This document shows, in pieces, positions 48,301-59,160 of a stretch of 64,000 nt of DNA. Under the pieces are notes generated by a model that saw nothing but the letters and a program-made list of their open reading frames with translations, did not search any database and had not been told where the DNA came from. Numbering within the stretch: the first letter of the stretch is position 1; each line of letters begins with the position of its first letter. The stretch covers positions 187,625-251,624 of the forward strand of contig VZRS01000327.1 in the NCBI GenBank assembly GCA_013398055.1, given 5' to 3'. This stretch comes from Ifrita kowaldi. Lineage: Eukaryota; Chordata; Aves; Passeriformes; Cinclosomatidae. A program made the translations under genes and the position numbers.

Positions 48301-50786
48301 TTGTGCAGGGGCAGATGCAGCAAAGCTCTTGACCATCACAGGATGAGCTGGGTCACACTGGTGGAGAGGAACCAGGCACCAGTGGGGGATCATGTGACAG
48401 GCAGAGACACAGTGGCCTTTCCCATCTCTACACCTGATGGGATGTAGGATCCCAGGAAGGTCTCAAGTTAAAAAAACCCCACACCAACTCCCCCCAAAAC
48501 ACAGGCCAAACCTCAAACAAGCTCTCAATGAAATGTGAAAAGCAATTCACATTTGCAATTCGTATAGAGATACAATTCATAACTCCTCTAAGATGCTTTT
48601 TGAAGTTTATCCAGTGTCCTCACCTGGGGAACCCCACACGTACAGACCAGGCAAAGACCAAGTGATGAGACAAAACCCATAATACAATTTTATCTTTTGT
48701 TTCATACAAGCAGCACCCTCCCCATATTTTACAGAGTTTAACAGCATTGTCTGGTGACAGAGAAGGTGACACTTGCCTGTGGCTGCTCCTGCAAGCCTCA
48801 CAACAGGAATGGGGTGACCTGAAGCCAGGAAACCATGTACCCTGGGATGGGCCTGTGTGAGGCAGCTCCAAGCTCCGCAGGGGGATCAAGTGAATTGATT
48901 ACTCCTAAGAAAGGGTATCATGAGAGGCCATGTGGAAATACTGATTTGAGAGAACTTGGGATCAAATTAAAAGAACGGCTCCATGCCCAGCACTCCCAGT
49001 GCTGTACTGGTGTGCCAGCCAAGCAAGACCACCAAGGGTGCCCTGGCTCAGCTGGGTATTTAAAATGAGGGCAATGAATCAACTCATGAACTTCTTGCTG
49101 TTCCCTGTATCCGGGCTGCTGACTCCTGGCATCCTGCAGGACATGGTCATCATGCAGGTGGAGTCAAACGGGGACAAGAGCCCCTAGGAGTGACAAACAG
49201 CACCACTGGCAGGTCCAAATGTCTGCCTGGGAAAGGGGGAAAGGCACCCTGTGCCATTCACGTTGAGTTTTCCATCATGCAGCTGAGCTGTGTTCAATCC
49301 TGGATTTGGGTGAAGCCTGAACTCTCAAGCTACAGGCACCAGAGCTTGAACCAGTAATGTGTAAGGATAACAGAGGAATTCAGAATAAATGTTTCTGACA
49401 AGTGCAACCTAAGGACCTCCAAGTAGAGACCTGCAAACCAGGGCACTAATGCTTCCCACCTGATCACCCTTAGTCTCCTCATTTACACTTGTCCCAAACA
49501 TTCCCCTTCAGAGGGTCCAACTGACCAAGCAAGGCCATGTAAATACAGGAAAAACATGGTTCAGCTCTGTGATAAAAATTTCCATGTTTCTTGTAATTTA
49601 ATAATTAAAAATTCCTGATGGCAGAAGGAGAGGGAGGTGGATGTCCTGCTACTAGCAGGAATGCACACAGCCAGCATCCCTGTGGTACCCAGCTGGAGGG
49701 AGCCCAGGGCTGCTGGGAGGCTGCGGGACACAGGGCAGTAGCTGCTGCGTCTCTGTAAAGCACTGCATGAAGAGGTCTAGTTGGAGACTAGTAACACCCT
49801 AAAATCCCTTCTGGGGTGCAGAACCTGTAGGAAGAAATTACCTGCTCAGCCCCAACTAGGATCATGCTCCCAACCCTCCTCCAATCCCCAAATTACCCTC
49901 TTATGGAGAGCCAGGAGGGAAAGAGGTGCTTTGCCCATCACCCCATTTCTTATTTTCCTTTTCCATGGAAGGAAAGCAACCACAAGCATTTTTTCTTCCC
50001 CATATCCTTCCTCTCTCAAAGTCAGGCAGAAGAGGAGTGAGGCTGTTGCAAAGCAGAAGTAACCTCATGGTACTAAAGACACAGCTCCCATCACCTTGCA
50101 CAGCAGTACTCAGCCGCTGAGCAACTCAACTGTCTCTCTCCTTCCTCCAAGTACTAACATGAAAAAAACCCACATTTCTCTAACAAAGCAACACTTCAAG
50201 ATCCACAAAATCTTTTTCCCTGTTGAATAAAGTGGATGATGGACCTGGCTGAAAGCACAGCCTTGGGAGATGGGTATAGATCCAATCCTGCCGCCCTGGG
50301 ACTCGGGGCTCACCCAAGCTCCAGTTATTCCCTAAGTGCCCGGAGGGATTTTATCATCCCCTCCCTGCTGGGAGGCAGACCCAGATAGGAGCAATCTGAG
50401 GATCTAGAAATAAAGGACTGCAAAATTATAGCAAGAACTGGAGAACAGTCACAATGGCCAAAGCAAAGGCATCTGTGGGCAGAAGTGGGGATAGTCAAAG
50501 GGTGCTCCAGACTACTGCAGTGTCCTTTCAAGGTGTGCTCGAGCGATTAGATGACAGAACAATTGAATTAGGAGCAGAAGAAGGAAGAGAAAGGCCTCAT
50601 CACACTCAGTGTGGAGATCTCTTGGGAAACTCAAATCAGTCCGTGTCAGCCTCAAACTGCACTGCCCTGGTCCAGAGAGTTTCACTATAATTACTGCTTT
50701 AAGAGACCACCCTTCCTTGGCACATCTGCTGGGATGCAGCTGAGTGAGGCACCCACTGGTATCGTCCTGACTCTCAGGGATTGGTT

Positions 50787-50792
50787 TTTAAT
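50787..50792 (-). terminator. Candidate poly(A) signal for PDLIM4 (ATTAAA)
   Basis: ATTAAA on the minus strand about 430 nt after the PDLIM4 stop. I found no canonical AATAAA nearer than this; a weaker variant AATAAG lies closer. Confidence 0.2.
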
Positions 50793-51222
50793 CACTGGGG
50801 CAGCCACAGGACAGAAGACTAGGGTCAGGACATAAGAAACAGCTTCTTTTGTTAAAGTGCCTTATTTTCTTTGAGCTTTTAAAACATCTTCAGTAGAAGG
50901 AGGGCACAAAAAAAAAATACAGGTTTTATATGAAACAGAGTAGAGAATTAATCAATATTTACACAGATCTTGGATAAGATTATAGCACAGACTAATAACC
51001 CGACACAGCAAAAAGCAGAGTGTCAAAAAGAAGGGAAAAACCTGTTTGAATGCTTTCAACACCATTCGCGAGAGATCCCAAGTGTAAACGGTTTTATCTA
51101 GGAAAAGGCATTTTAACTTGGGCTTTGGTAATCGGGGTTGATTATAGCCCCGCTGCTTGCAGCCGGCAGGAGGACGTGGGTGGGCGCACGGCCACCCGAC
51201 CTCTCCAGAGCACAGCCCAGGC

Positions 51223-51427
51223 TTAGACAAGTTCAACTTTAGCATTTGGATAAACAGCCACCACGTCATATCCCTCAGGGGGTTTAACCCTCTCCTTGGC
51301 GTGCGTCTCACAGTACAGCTGCTCCTCAATGAAGAAATACCCTCTCTGCTTCAGGTTGAGGCCACAGTCGTCGCACATGAAGCACTCGGGGTGGTAGAGT
51401 TTGTCCCGAGCCTTGACGATGGTGCCC
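51223..51427 (-). CDS. PDLIM4: PDLIM4 terminal exon: most of the LIM domain and stop
   Basis: 205 coding nt, completing a valine codon and then GTIVKARDKLYHPECFMCDD. With CTRC from the previous exon, the eight zinc ligands are complete: C-x2-C, H-x2-C, C-x2-C and C-x2-H (YCETH). The tail ends VYPNAKVELV then TAA. The acceptor is TCTCCCAG. Confidence 0.95.
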
Positions 51428-54400
51428 CTGGGAGAGATGGGGAAAGCTCAGGTGAGGTGGAGAAACAATGTGCATGAACAGCTTTTCCTGCTGCCTCAAG
51501 TAAAACAGAGTAGGTGGAGGAAAGCAGCATGCAGGGACACGTAAGGGTGTTATCAGGGGTTCTCATCCCAAGATCTCAGCCCACCCAAAGCTGCCACCTC
51601 ATTCCAGGTGTGGCTTCACTACGCTTCTGCGGGAAGGGATGCTCCACACCCGGCAGCACTGCTCCACAGCTCAATGCAAAGCAGAGCCTTAAATACCTAC
51701 ACTCAGCCTGGATCTGAAAATCAGGAGCCAGCATCCTGCAAGGACTGGGGCTGTGCACTCACAGGCACTGTGACTTGTGGAGCAGAAACCCTCAACTCAC
51801 AGCACCAGCAAGACCACGGTTACAGTCATTTGCACAGCTCACACTCAGCCAGCATATCTGGCTTGAGCAGGATGTAAATTATAGCAAAACATAAATTACA
51901 ATAGGTCATAAATTACAACAGAACCAAACAGAAAAACACCTATACTTTCTGAAATAAACATCCATCTGTAAAAGAGTAACTCTTCAACAAACAAACAAAA
52001 CTAATCCACAGCTCTCTTCTTCTCAACACTCAAGTTGTTTCTCCCCCCAAACCTTGTAAGGCAGCGAAGGAGTGCCAGTGCTGTGGTGCTATTCATAGTC
52101 CCTGGGCAGCTACTATGACAAGCAGGGCACAAACCATCCCATAAACTATCCCTTGCGAGATTCCCTTAAAAGGGGCAATCCAAACTGTATTGCTCAGGTT
52201 TAGATATGGTTAGAAAAAAACAGAAAGGGATTCAAGGTATTCTCCTATAAATTATAACCCATGTGCCTGGCAGGACCCAACCCAGTCATGTTCCAGTGTC
52301 ACCATCCCCACTGCACAGGGGGCTTTGGTGAGGCAAGACACTTACACAATCCCGTTCCCACAGCGGGTACACTCGGGAAGCATCTGCAGCCCAGACATGG
52401 GACCACCAAGCTTTGGCATCGGGGGCTTGATGTTTCGGGGGTTGCTCAGTTTGTCAAGTTTTTCACCTGCCAAGAATTATAAAGACACAGATTGAAAACT
52501 CGGCCTCTCAGGGCTGGTTTTTTTCTCTTTTTCTTCTTTTTTTTTTTTTTTCTTTTCCCTTAAGGACTCCAATGAGTCTCTGCGTGTCATAACAGGATCT
52601 GCAACTTCCTTGGAAGTTCCAGGATAGCACCAGCTCAATAGACATGGACCTTGTCAAAATACAAAGCAGCTGTGATCTAGAGATGTGAGGTTAATTTGGC
52701 TGTAACACTACTTACGAAGTTAAGAATAATAAATAGTGAAGAGCTCAGAACAGCTCAAAAAAAAAAAAGTTCCATCACACCAACATTTCAGGTACACTTG
52801 GTAGATCCACCATCTGTCAAGCACGTGGAGATGAAAGCCTTTCAGAGAATGAGGCAAACTGAACCAAACAATAATAGAATCACACACACTTTTCTTCCTA
52901 GAGCACACATTTAAGCTCAAACAATCTAAACCAAAATACTGTGATAGAAGATAAGGTCTTCTGAGGCACCAGGCCTTCTTTCATGAAGGTCCAACAATGG
53001 GAAAAGAAGCAATGAAGATTTCATGCATGTGAACAGTATCATAGCAGAGTTTTCAGTGTTGCTGCCCGCACTCCCTACAGACCATCTACCATCTGCCCTC
53101 TGATTCTGGACAACACCAACACGCTTGTTGCCAACCCCTAGGATACTTAAAAGCTTCCAGTAGTGACTGCACAGTTTTCCACAGCTGACAACTGACTGGT
53201 CTGTTTGGCATACCGATCTATGGTTCCTCTGTGATGGCCTAAGTTCATAGAAAGGAAAAGCTCACGAAGAAGGACCATTTGGCTCACAGTTTGGGAAAGC
53301 AGCAGAGGAGCTCTTGGATGAACAAGTCATTCTTCAGAGTTCTAATCTGCCACACTCCCTGAGCTTCCAAGGTGTTTCAGTCCAGGGTCCATTGTAAACA
53401 CGTGCTTCAAGCCCTGATGCCCAGAAGGTCTCAGCAGGGTACAAGCACTTTCTGACTGAGCTATCTGCACATACTCTGTGCCAGTTTTGGCAACTTCAGA
53501 GCAAAATCCAGTGCAAGTGCCTCCCATGGCTCCAGGAACATCTCTGCCTTTCCTAAAGGGAACTTTTAGTACCTGGAGCCAATGCATCGTCACTGCTGGT
53601 TGCTCACTGACCCTGGGCAGGGTCACACAATAGATACATTTCAAAGCACATTGCTCGGAAAAGCTCCTTTCCATGGAGAGACCCCTGCTCCTCCATCAGT
53701 GTGTCTCAGGAGTGCTTATTGTCCTGGGCCCAGACAGGAAGGAAAGTGCACACCTGACTCATCCCCTGGGGTGCACAGGCACCTTCACACCACAGCCCCT
53801 TTCTCCAGCCATGGCTCTGACACAGAGGCCAACGCTGCCAGCAGTTCCAGCCAAGTGGGTAAAACCAAAAGGACCAACTACCCACCAGACCCCACTTCCC
53901 CAAAACACAGTACAGTGTTTGGGAATGCCAAGAGCTTTGATATACGCAAGAGTGCCTGCCCAAGAGCAGAGCAGGGCTACTCCACCCCAGGAGTTCCCCC
54001 AGTGCTCAGCTGGCTCCAGCCAAGCCCCTTGTTGAATCCTTCTGTTGTCTTGCTGGGAATAAACTGAAGCAACTACTCAAGCTTTTGGCTTCCCCCAGCA
54101 TGAGACATAGCATGCTTGGACTAGACACACTCATCTGCCGACATTTAACAGTTAAGCTGTCACTGCCTCTCATGCAGAGTGCTTGGATAAGCTGCTTAAA
54201 AAAGGAAAGAAGAGGGGAAAAAAGAGGGATTTTACAGCAAAATGAACCCTGCAGAGAAGGCTGCTTCCCATCTTCCTGAACTGTGGATCATTTCCTTCTA
54301 TTTACCAGCTCAGTCTCATGGTGATTTATGGTCTTCAGCAGGGCAGTAAAATGCTTTAAGGCCACAACCTCAACCATGCCATCCCCATTATGGCTGGAGT

Positions 54401-57400
54401 GTTTGTCCTTCCTGGGTCATGGGTGCCTATGAAGGCGGGCACTGCCATTCCTCCAGCCTCCACCTCAGCACAAAGCACTGCTCCCTAAGGGTGTGGGATA
54501 GGGCTAAAATGCTTCCAGTAGAAACACATTCCATATAAAACAGGTTGTCATCCAAGACACTCAGCTCCTCAGGAGAGGAGAGCTTGACTTTAAAAGGACA
54601 ATGCAGAGCAGGCTTAGGTGAAAATGTGTAATATTAGGCTTAAGAAAAAAGGAGCAGTGGTGGCAGCTGTAAAACAAACCCAGCAGGAACACTTGGGATT
54701 GAAAACATGCTGGTACATCACAGAGCTTCATGCCAAGCAGAGATGCTTTTCACTTAATTTCTCATCCCTTGTGAAATAAACAGCATTGGAATGACCAAGG
54801 CATGAGTGAGGCTGTGCCTGCAGGCAGTCACACATCCCCTCTACACCAACGAGGGGGAGAGGGAGGATGGCAGAGCCCAGGAGGTGACAGTGACTGCTCC
54901 AGCCTGTCCCATGCTGGCTGGTACCTGACAGCAGCCTCTCAGGCTCCAGTCGAACAGGCGGTGCACTAGTGATGGGCTAGTGCCAAGAGAATGCTAATGA
55001 GCACACATCCTGAACTGGCTGGACAGCCCCAGGATATGGGGACTTGTCCTGGCACCTCTTTGTTCCCCATTCTCCCAGTCCACAGCCTTTTCTTTCTCCC
55101 TTCCTCCTAGCACTGGGCTCCTGCCAGCCCAGGGCTGTGGGATGCAGGGGGAAGCAGGAGCAAAGCTTGAATTTTGCTCCCTTTCCCTGGCACAGAGAAG
55201 GGAGGCAGGCAGCAGCGTTACTAATTGGGATTAACACAGTCATTTCCCATTTGCTTTTTCCTAATGAGGAGACTGGGGGAGCAGCAGATTTGTCCTTGCT
55301 CTTGGTAAAGGACTTGAAGGTCCAGCTGAGGCCTGTATTTAACATCACTTTTTCTGCCAGTCCAGGGGCTGTAATACTAATATTAAATGTAATAATAAAC
55401 CCAGGGCTTCTGAGGTTGGTCCTACCATGCTTTGCAACTATGGCTCAGTCCCACTGAGAAAACCAATACTGGTGGAATTCCATGACGATGAGAAGTTACC
55501 TCCAATTGTGCTTCTTGTGAAGCAAGAACCAACATCCTTCTAGTCAAAGAACAGACTTCGCCAACACTTTAGATATATAGAAGCTGAATTGCAACATCCC
55601 AGCTCCCTACGTCTCACGGCTTTGTAATGAGATTTACAGTAGTTGGTATTTTCCCATAAAACACACATTCCGGGATTCACATGATTGGAGTATGGGGCCC
55701 TTGGAAGGGAGCAGAAAGAGGAGTCTTGCCCTAATTACTGTAAAGCAAAGGCTAAAAATTTGAATATAAAAGCCCCAACGGACTTAAGGTTGAAAGGCAA
55801 AAAAAAGGTGAAATGTATAGATTGGGGATCTTATTATTTAATGTGTTAACGACATGGGCAGGAAGCTGTGACAGACCTGAGAAGTGAGCCAAGAGCTCCT
55901 GATCTCTAGCCCTGCATTACTGAGGACCATCCCACATCCTTATGCAAATGCCATTTACTTAACCAGACCAGGTTCTCCAACAGTGATCTTACACAACTGC
56001 TTAAGGCCATCACATTTCATAAACCGTCTCAGAAAAACAGCTGCCACACTGATTGCAAATCCAGCTTTCACATGGTGCTCACAAGTCAGCCACAAAACTT
56101 GGCAAGCCAGAGTACACAAAACCCTGATTTGAAACCTGCCATCCCGGTGGTTTCCTCACAGGAGGGTGCTTGGGTGCCAACCTCCTTACCATTCTCACCG
56201 GCCTCCAACATGCCCTGTAAATATCGGAAGGATCCAGACTGCTTTGGCTCTGAAATGGGCTTTTCATAATCCTGAAGCATCTTGTAGACATCCGACTCCA
56301 CATCAATCCCATTTCTGTTCCGTGGGAGAGACTTCACGGGGTCAATGCTGGTTTAAAGCAAAGAAAGAAAGGCTCAAGTCAAACGGAAACAGCTACTGTA
56401 AGCTCATCAGGCAGGTATTGAAATCTCTACATTCCCACAGATTCAATTAAGCACCTCTGTTCCCATGTGTTCCCCTGCCTGGAGGTATGTCTGGCCCAGG
56501 AACAGCTGCTGAACCAAGGAGGTTAAACTTGTTCCCTGTTGGGATCCAATTGAGCAACACAGCAAGGGCTAGCCTAGTTACCAGACGCCTTCAGGAAAGA
56601 GGGCAGCTGCTTGTAAACGCTGTAAATTGCTTTGCCACCCATGGAATTTACTGAAAAAATGGGAAAAACATGCATTTCATTAACTATTCAGGGCCAGGAC
56701 ATGCACCCACCCCTTGTAAGGGCATCAGGAGAGCATGTGCCAGGCAGGACAGCAAAACCCCTCCCCACCCGCAAGTGCCTCTTGTGAAGCTGGTGTTACT
56801 GTAGGTACATCACAAGCACAGCCCACAGCTTAATTGAGAAAACCACCCCACCAGGGAGGGGGACACTGGGGCTACCCTGTAACCCCCACCTCCAGCCTTC
56901 AGACTGGAGCTGCTCCTGGTCTGTATGCGGAGCATTTGGGACGCACAGACAACAAATAACAATTTAAACCACTATTCCAGTCCAATACATCAAAACAGGA
57001 AAAGCACGGTCTGGAATCAAAAATATTTCAGGTACATGTTTAAATGTCCTACTGAGAATTGAATCCAAGTGCTGTTGTACTCCAGAGGCCCCAACACACA
57101 GCACAGCTCTAGGCAAGGGGCTCCTCTTCCTTTTTATAGAGGTCATCAAGGTCATTATAAAACCAACAAAAATAGCAAGAGCCCTGAAATCCATCAGCTT
57201 CACATATTTTAGTCATCATCTGGATGATTTCCTCCACCAGTATTATATTCACGTCTTCTTAAACAAATAAACAAAAGCAGTAACATTCACTTTTAAAGAA
57301 AGAAAGAAAGAGAGAGAAAAAAACCCTCCAGACGAAAGTCACTTTCAAAGAATGGCCAGAGCTCCATATTCTGGTAGTGAGTCCCCAGCAGCTCTGGTCC

Positions 57401-59160
57401 CTGTGGGAGGCAAGGGCCAGCCTGGGTGGTGGGGCTGAGCCATGCTGGGGCAGAGCCATGGACCGATCTTTGTGACTCCCAGCCAGTCCAAACCCTGCAT
57501 GTGCGCTCCAAGCGCTTGTCTACCCTGCTACAGCTCACTCCTACATCAGTTCACACATTTTCAATGGGAAAAGGCAGGTTTTGGCCAGCCCAGCCTCATC
57601 AAACACCAATTCAAAGAAAATGCGCTCCTGTCCCAGTTCTACTCAAAGACACAAGTGAATGTCCTGGCTTTTGGCTCACTTGCATATAACATCAGATTTT
57701 GTTCTCTGTATTTTTTGTGCAGTTCTCCTCTTTCCAACTTCATTAACTTTCCTGGAGCAGCACAGGGAATAAGCTGGCTTGCAGCATCACTGAAATACAG
57801 ATTCATGCAGACACAGAGCTCCCAAGCTGAAAAGAAACTCTCTTTGCATGTGACACAGACATTACTTTCTTGCAGGATATTTTGCCAGTTTGGAGTAACA
57901 TAAACCAAGATCCTCGTAAGCCATGTGAAAGCATCCCAGCCCACAACCTGGCTTGTCTCAAAGTCTGAGTTATCCACCCAAACCATTCTTGGCTACACAA
58001 AAGCCTTTTCTTTCCTAGGAGTATTATTTATTCCTCAGCCTCCCGGAGAGCTGTACTGAGCAGATATTACACTTATAAACATCCCAGTTACTGGAGTTCA
58101 CCTTTTCAGTCAGTATCTCCAGTTTCCAGGGCAAGTGTTGGCTCCTGGGTCTGCGGCAAGGTGATCCCCACTCCTAGGAGGGCAGCACCCTCCATCCTGC
58201 CTTGGATATACACTTTGAATAAACAGTGTCTTATTGTCTGTGACACTCACAGAGCCATGGACTTGTTTAGGTTAGAAAAGCACTCTAAGATCATCAAGCC
58301 AAATCATTCCCCCAGCACTGCCAAGGCCACCACTAAACCATGTCCCCAAGAGAAACATCCACACGTCTGTTAAGTTCCTCCAAGTATGGTGACTCCAGCA
58401 TTGCTCCAGGCAGCCTGTGCCAGGGCTTGACAACCTTTTTGGTGAAGAAATTGTTGCTAATACCCAATTTAAACCTCTCCTCCTCTTGTCTTCCCTAGCA
58501 TTAATCCCAGTACCCAGGGGCCACTAATCTACCTACTCACATCAGCAATAGAAGGGTCTTAACAGAGATCTGGAGAACGAGCACCTTCACCAAGATGCAT
58601 ACCTGAGCATTGCTTCAGCATCACAAGCTTCAATTCAATGTTGCAGTTGCTACCTATGCAGATGTGGCCATTTTGTTCAGAAATTGGTGTTTCCAAACTT
58701 TTTTTTTTTTGCTTTGTTTTGTTTATTTGGTTAGTTTCTTTTTTTTCCCTCCCACCTACATTTGACCAGCGGAGCAGGGGTCTAGCCCAGCATCTTGATG
58801 GACTTGGCAGGGTTAGGTCAATGGTTAGAGAGGATGATCTTGAAGGTCTTTCCAACTGAAATGAGTCTAAGATTCCATGATCTCTGGAGCTTCAGGAGCA
58901 CCACAGCCTCTGTGCACTCCCTGAACCAGAGTTTGCAGGAACAGCAGCAGACACAGAGTGCAAGCCCTGCCCTGGTCCTACCTGTGGGCAGGAGTGATGT
59001 GGAGTCCACTCAGCTGGCCTGGAAGCGCTGATTCAGAGCTGTTGTTCGCATAGAGCCGGGTTGGTTGGTGATGCTGCATGTTCAGCATCTGCTTGTTGTC
59101 CTGCGGGCTGCCCCCAGATCCATGGGGAATCGACCTCCTGCTCTGGGCAGGGCCGCTGTC
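51223..59160 (-). CDS. PDLIM4: PDLIM4 gene, partial: last four coding exons
   Basis: Exons 59160-58982, 56347-56190, 52466-52346 and 51427-51223 (179, 158, 121 and 205 nt) join in frame to 220 residues ending at TAA 51223-51225. Human PDLIM4 (RIL) has 330 residues, so about 110, including the PDZ domain, lie beyond position 64000. The product is a PDZ-LIM adaptor associated with actin and alpha-actinin. Identification rests on KQSGSFRYLQGMLEAGE, the carboxy-terminal LIM domain and the tail PPEGYDVVAVYPNAKVELV, all closely matching human PDLIM4. Its place upstream of SLC22A4 is the mammalian order. I found no further exon between 59161 and 64000. Confidence 0.94.
52346..52466 (-). CDS. PDLIM4: PDLIM4 penultimate exon: linker and first LIM cysteines
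   Basis: 121 nt, completing a glycine codon and then EKLDKLSNPRNIKPPMPK, ending LPECTRCGNGI(V) before donor GTAAGT. It supplies the first C-x2-C pair of the LIM zinc finger. Confidence 0.93.
52467..56189 (-). other. PDLIM4 intron (3.7 kb)
   Basis: Between the SFRYLQGM exon and the first LIM exon. Beyond the T/C tract near its 3' end and ordinary unique sequence I see no repeat or exon; the long frame at 53582-54067 on the plus strand shows no domain. Confidence 0.55.
52518..52560. repeat. Pyrimidine (T/C) low-complexity tract
   Basis: Almost pure T/C on the plus strand with a run of about 14 T, about 50 nt upstream of the PDLIM4 penultimate exon on the transcribed strand. Confidence 0.8.
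56190..56347 (-). CDS. PDLIM4: PDLIM4 internal exon with SFRYLQGMLEAGE
   Basis: 158 nt, beginning (S)IDPVKSLPRNRNGIDVE and ending SFRYLQGMLEAGEN(G) before donor GTAAGG. It encodes the conserved segment between the PDZ and LIM domains. The acceptor is AAACCAG. Confidence 0.92.
57295..57325. repeat. (GAAA)n/(GA)n purine microsatellite
   Basis: AAGAAAGAAAGAAAGAGAGA followed by an A run, in PDLIM4 intron sequence. Confidence 0.8.
58252..58500 (-). mobile_element. CR1 LINE 3' fragment
   Basis: Minus-oriented: TAAGATCATCAAGCCAAATC, CACCACTAAACCATGTCCCC, GGCAGCCTGTGCCAGGGCTT and a TTTAAACCTCTCCTC end are the complement of a CR1 3' region. Confidence 0.9.
58697..58750. repeat. T-rich low-complexity tract
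   Basis: Two runs of 8-13 T joined by TTTG units, between the minus and plus CR1 copies of the same PDLIM4 intron. Confidence 0.75.
58776..58884 (+). mobile_element. CR1 LINE 3' tail
   Basis: Plus-oriented tail with GGTCAATGGTTAGAGAGGAT, TGATCTTGAAGGTCTTTCCA and TAAGATTCCATGATCTCTG. It ends about 100 nt from a PDLIM4 exon. Confidence 0.8.
58982..59160 (-). CDS. PDLIM4: PDLIM4 internal linker exon
   Basis: 179 nt, beginning DSGPAQSRRSIPHGSGG and ending LSGLHITPAH(S) before donor GTAGGA, with acceptor CTCTTCCAG. It corresponds to the low-complexity linker of human PDLIM4 (DGSPTTSRRPS... to ...MSTLHVSPPP) and is poorly conserved, as expected. Frame continuity with the next exon supports it. 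Confidence 0.88.

Larger units (their letters stand above)
42405..51222. other. PDLIM4-SLC22A4 intergenic region
   Basis: Holds the LTR-like insertion, one CR1 copy, a CpG-bearing patch at about 45.9-46.3 kb, and a pyrimidine-rich CATCC/CACCC degenerate array at about 46.34-46.50 kb. No conserved gene is recognised. The right edge should include the PDLIM4 3' UTR. Confidence 0.5.

Noticed and set aside
53582..54067. 161-codon plus-strand frame in a PDLIM4 intron
   Set aside because: Antisense and intronic, with low-complexity Pro/Ser-rich composition and no domain or splice support.
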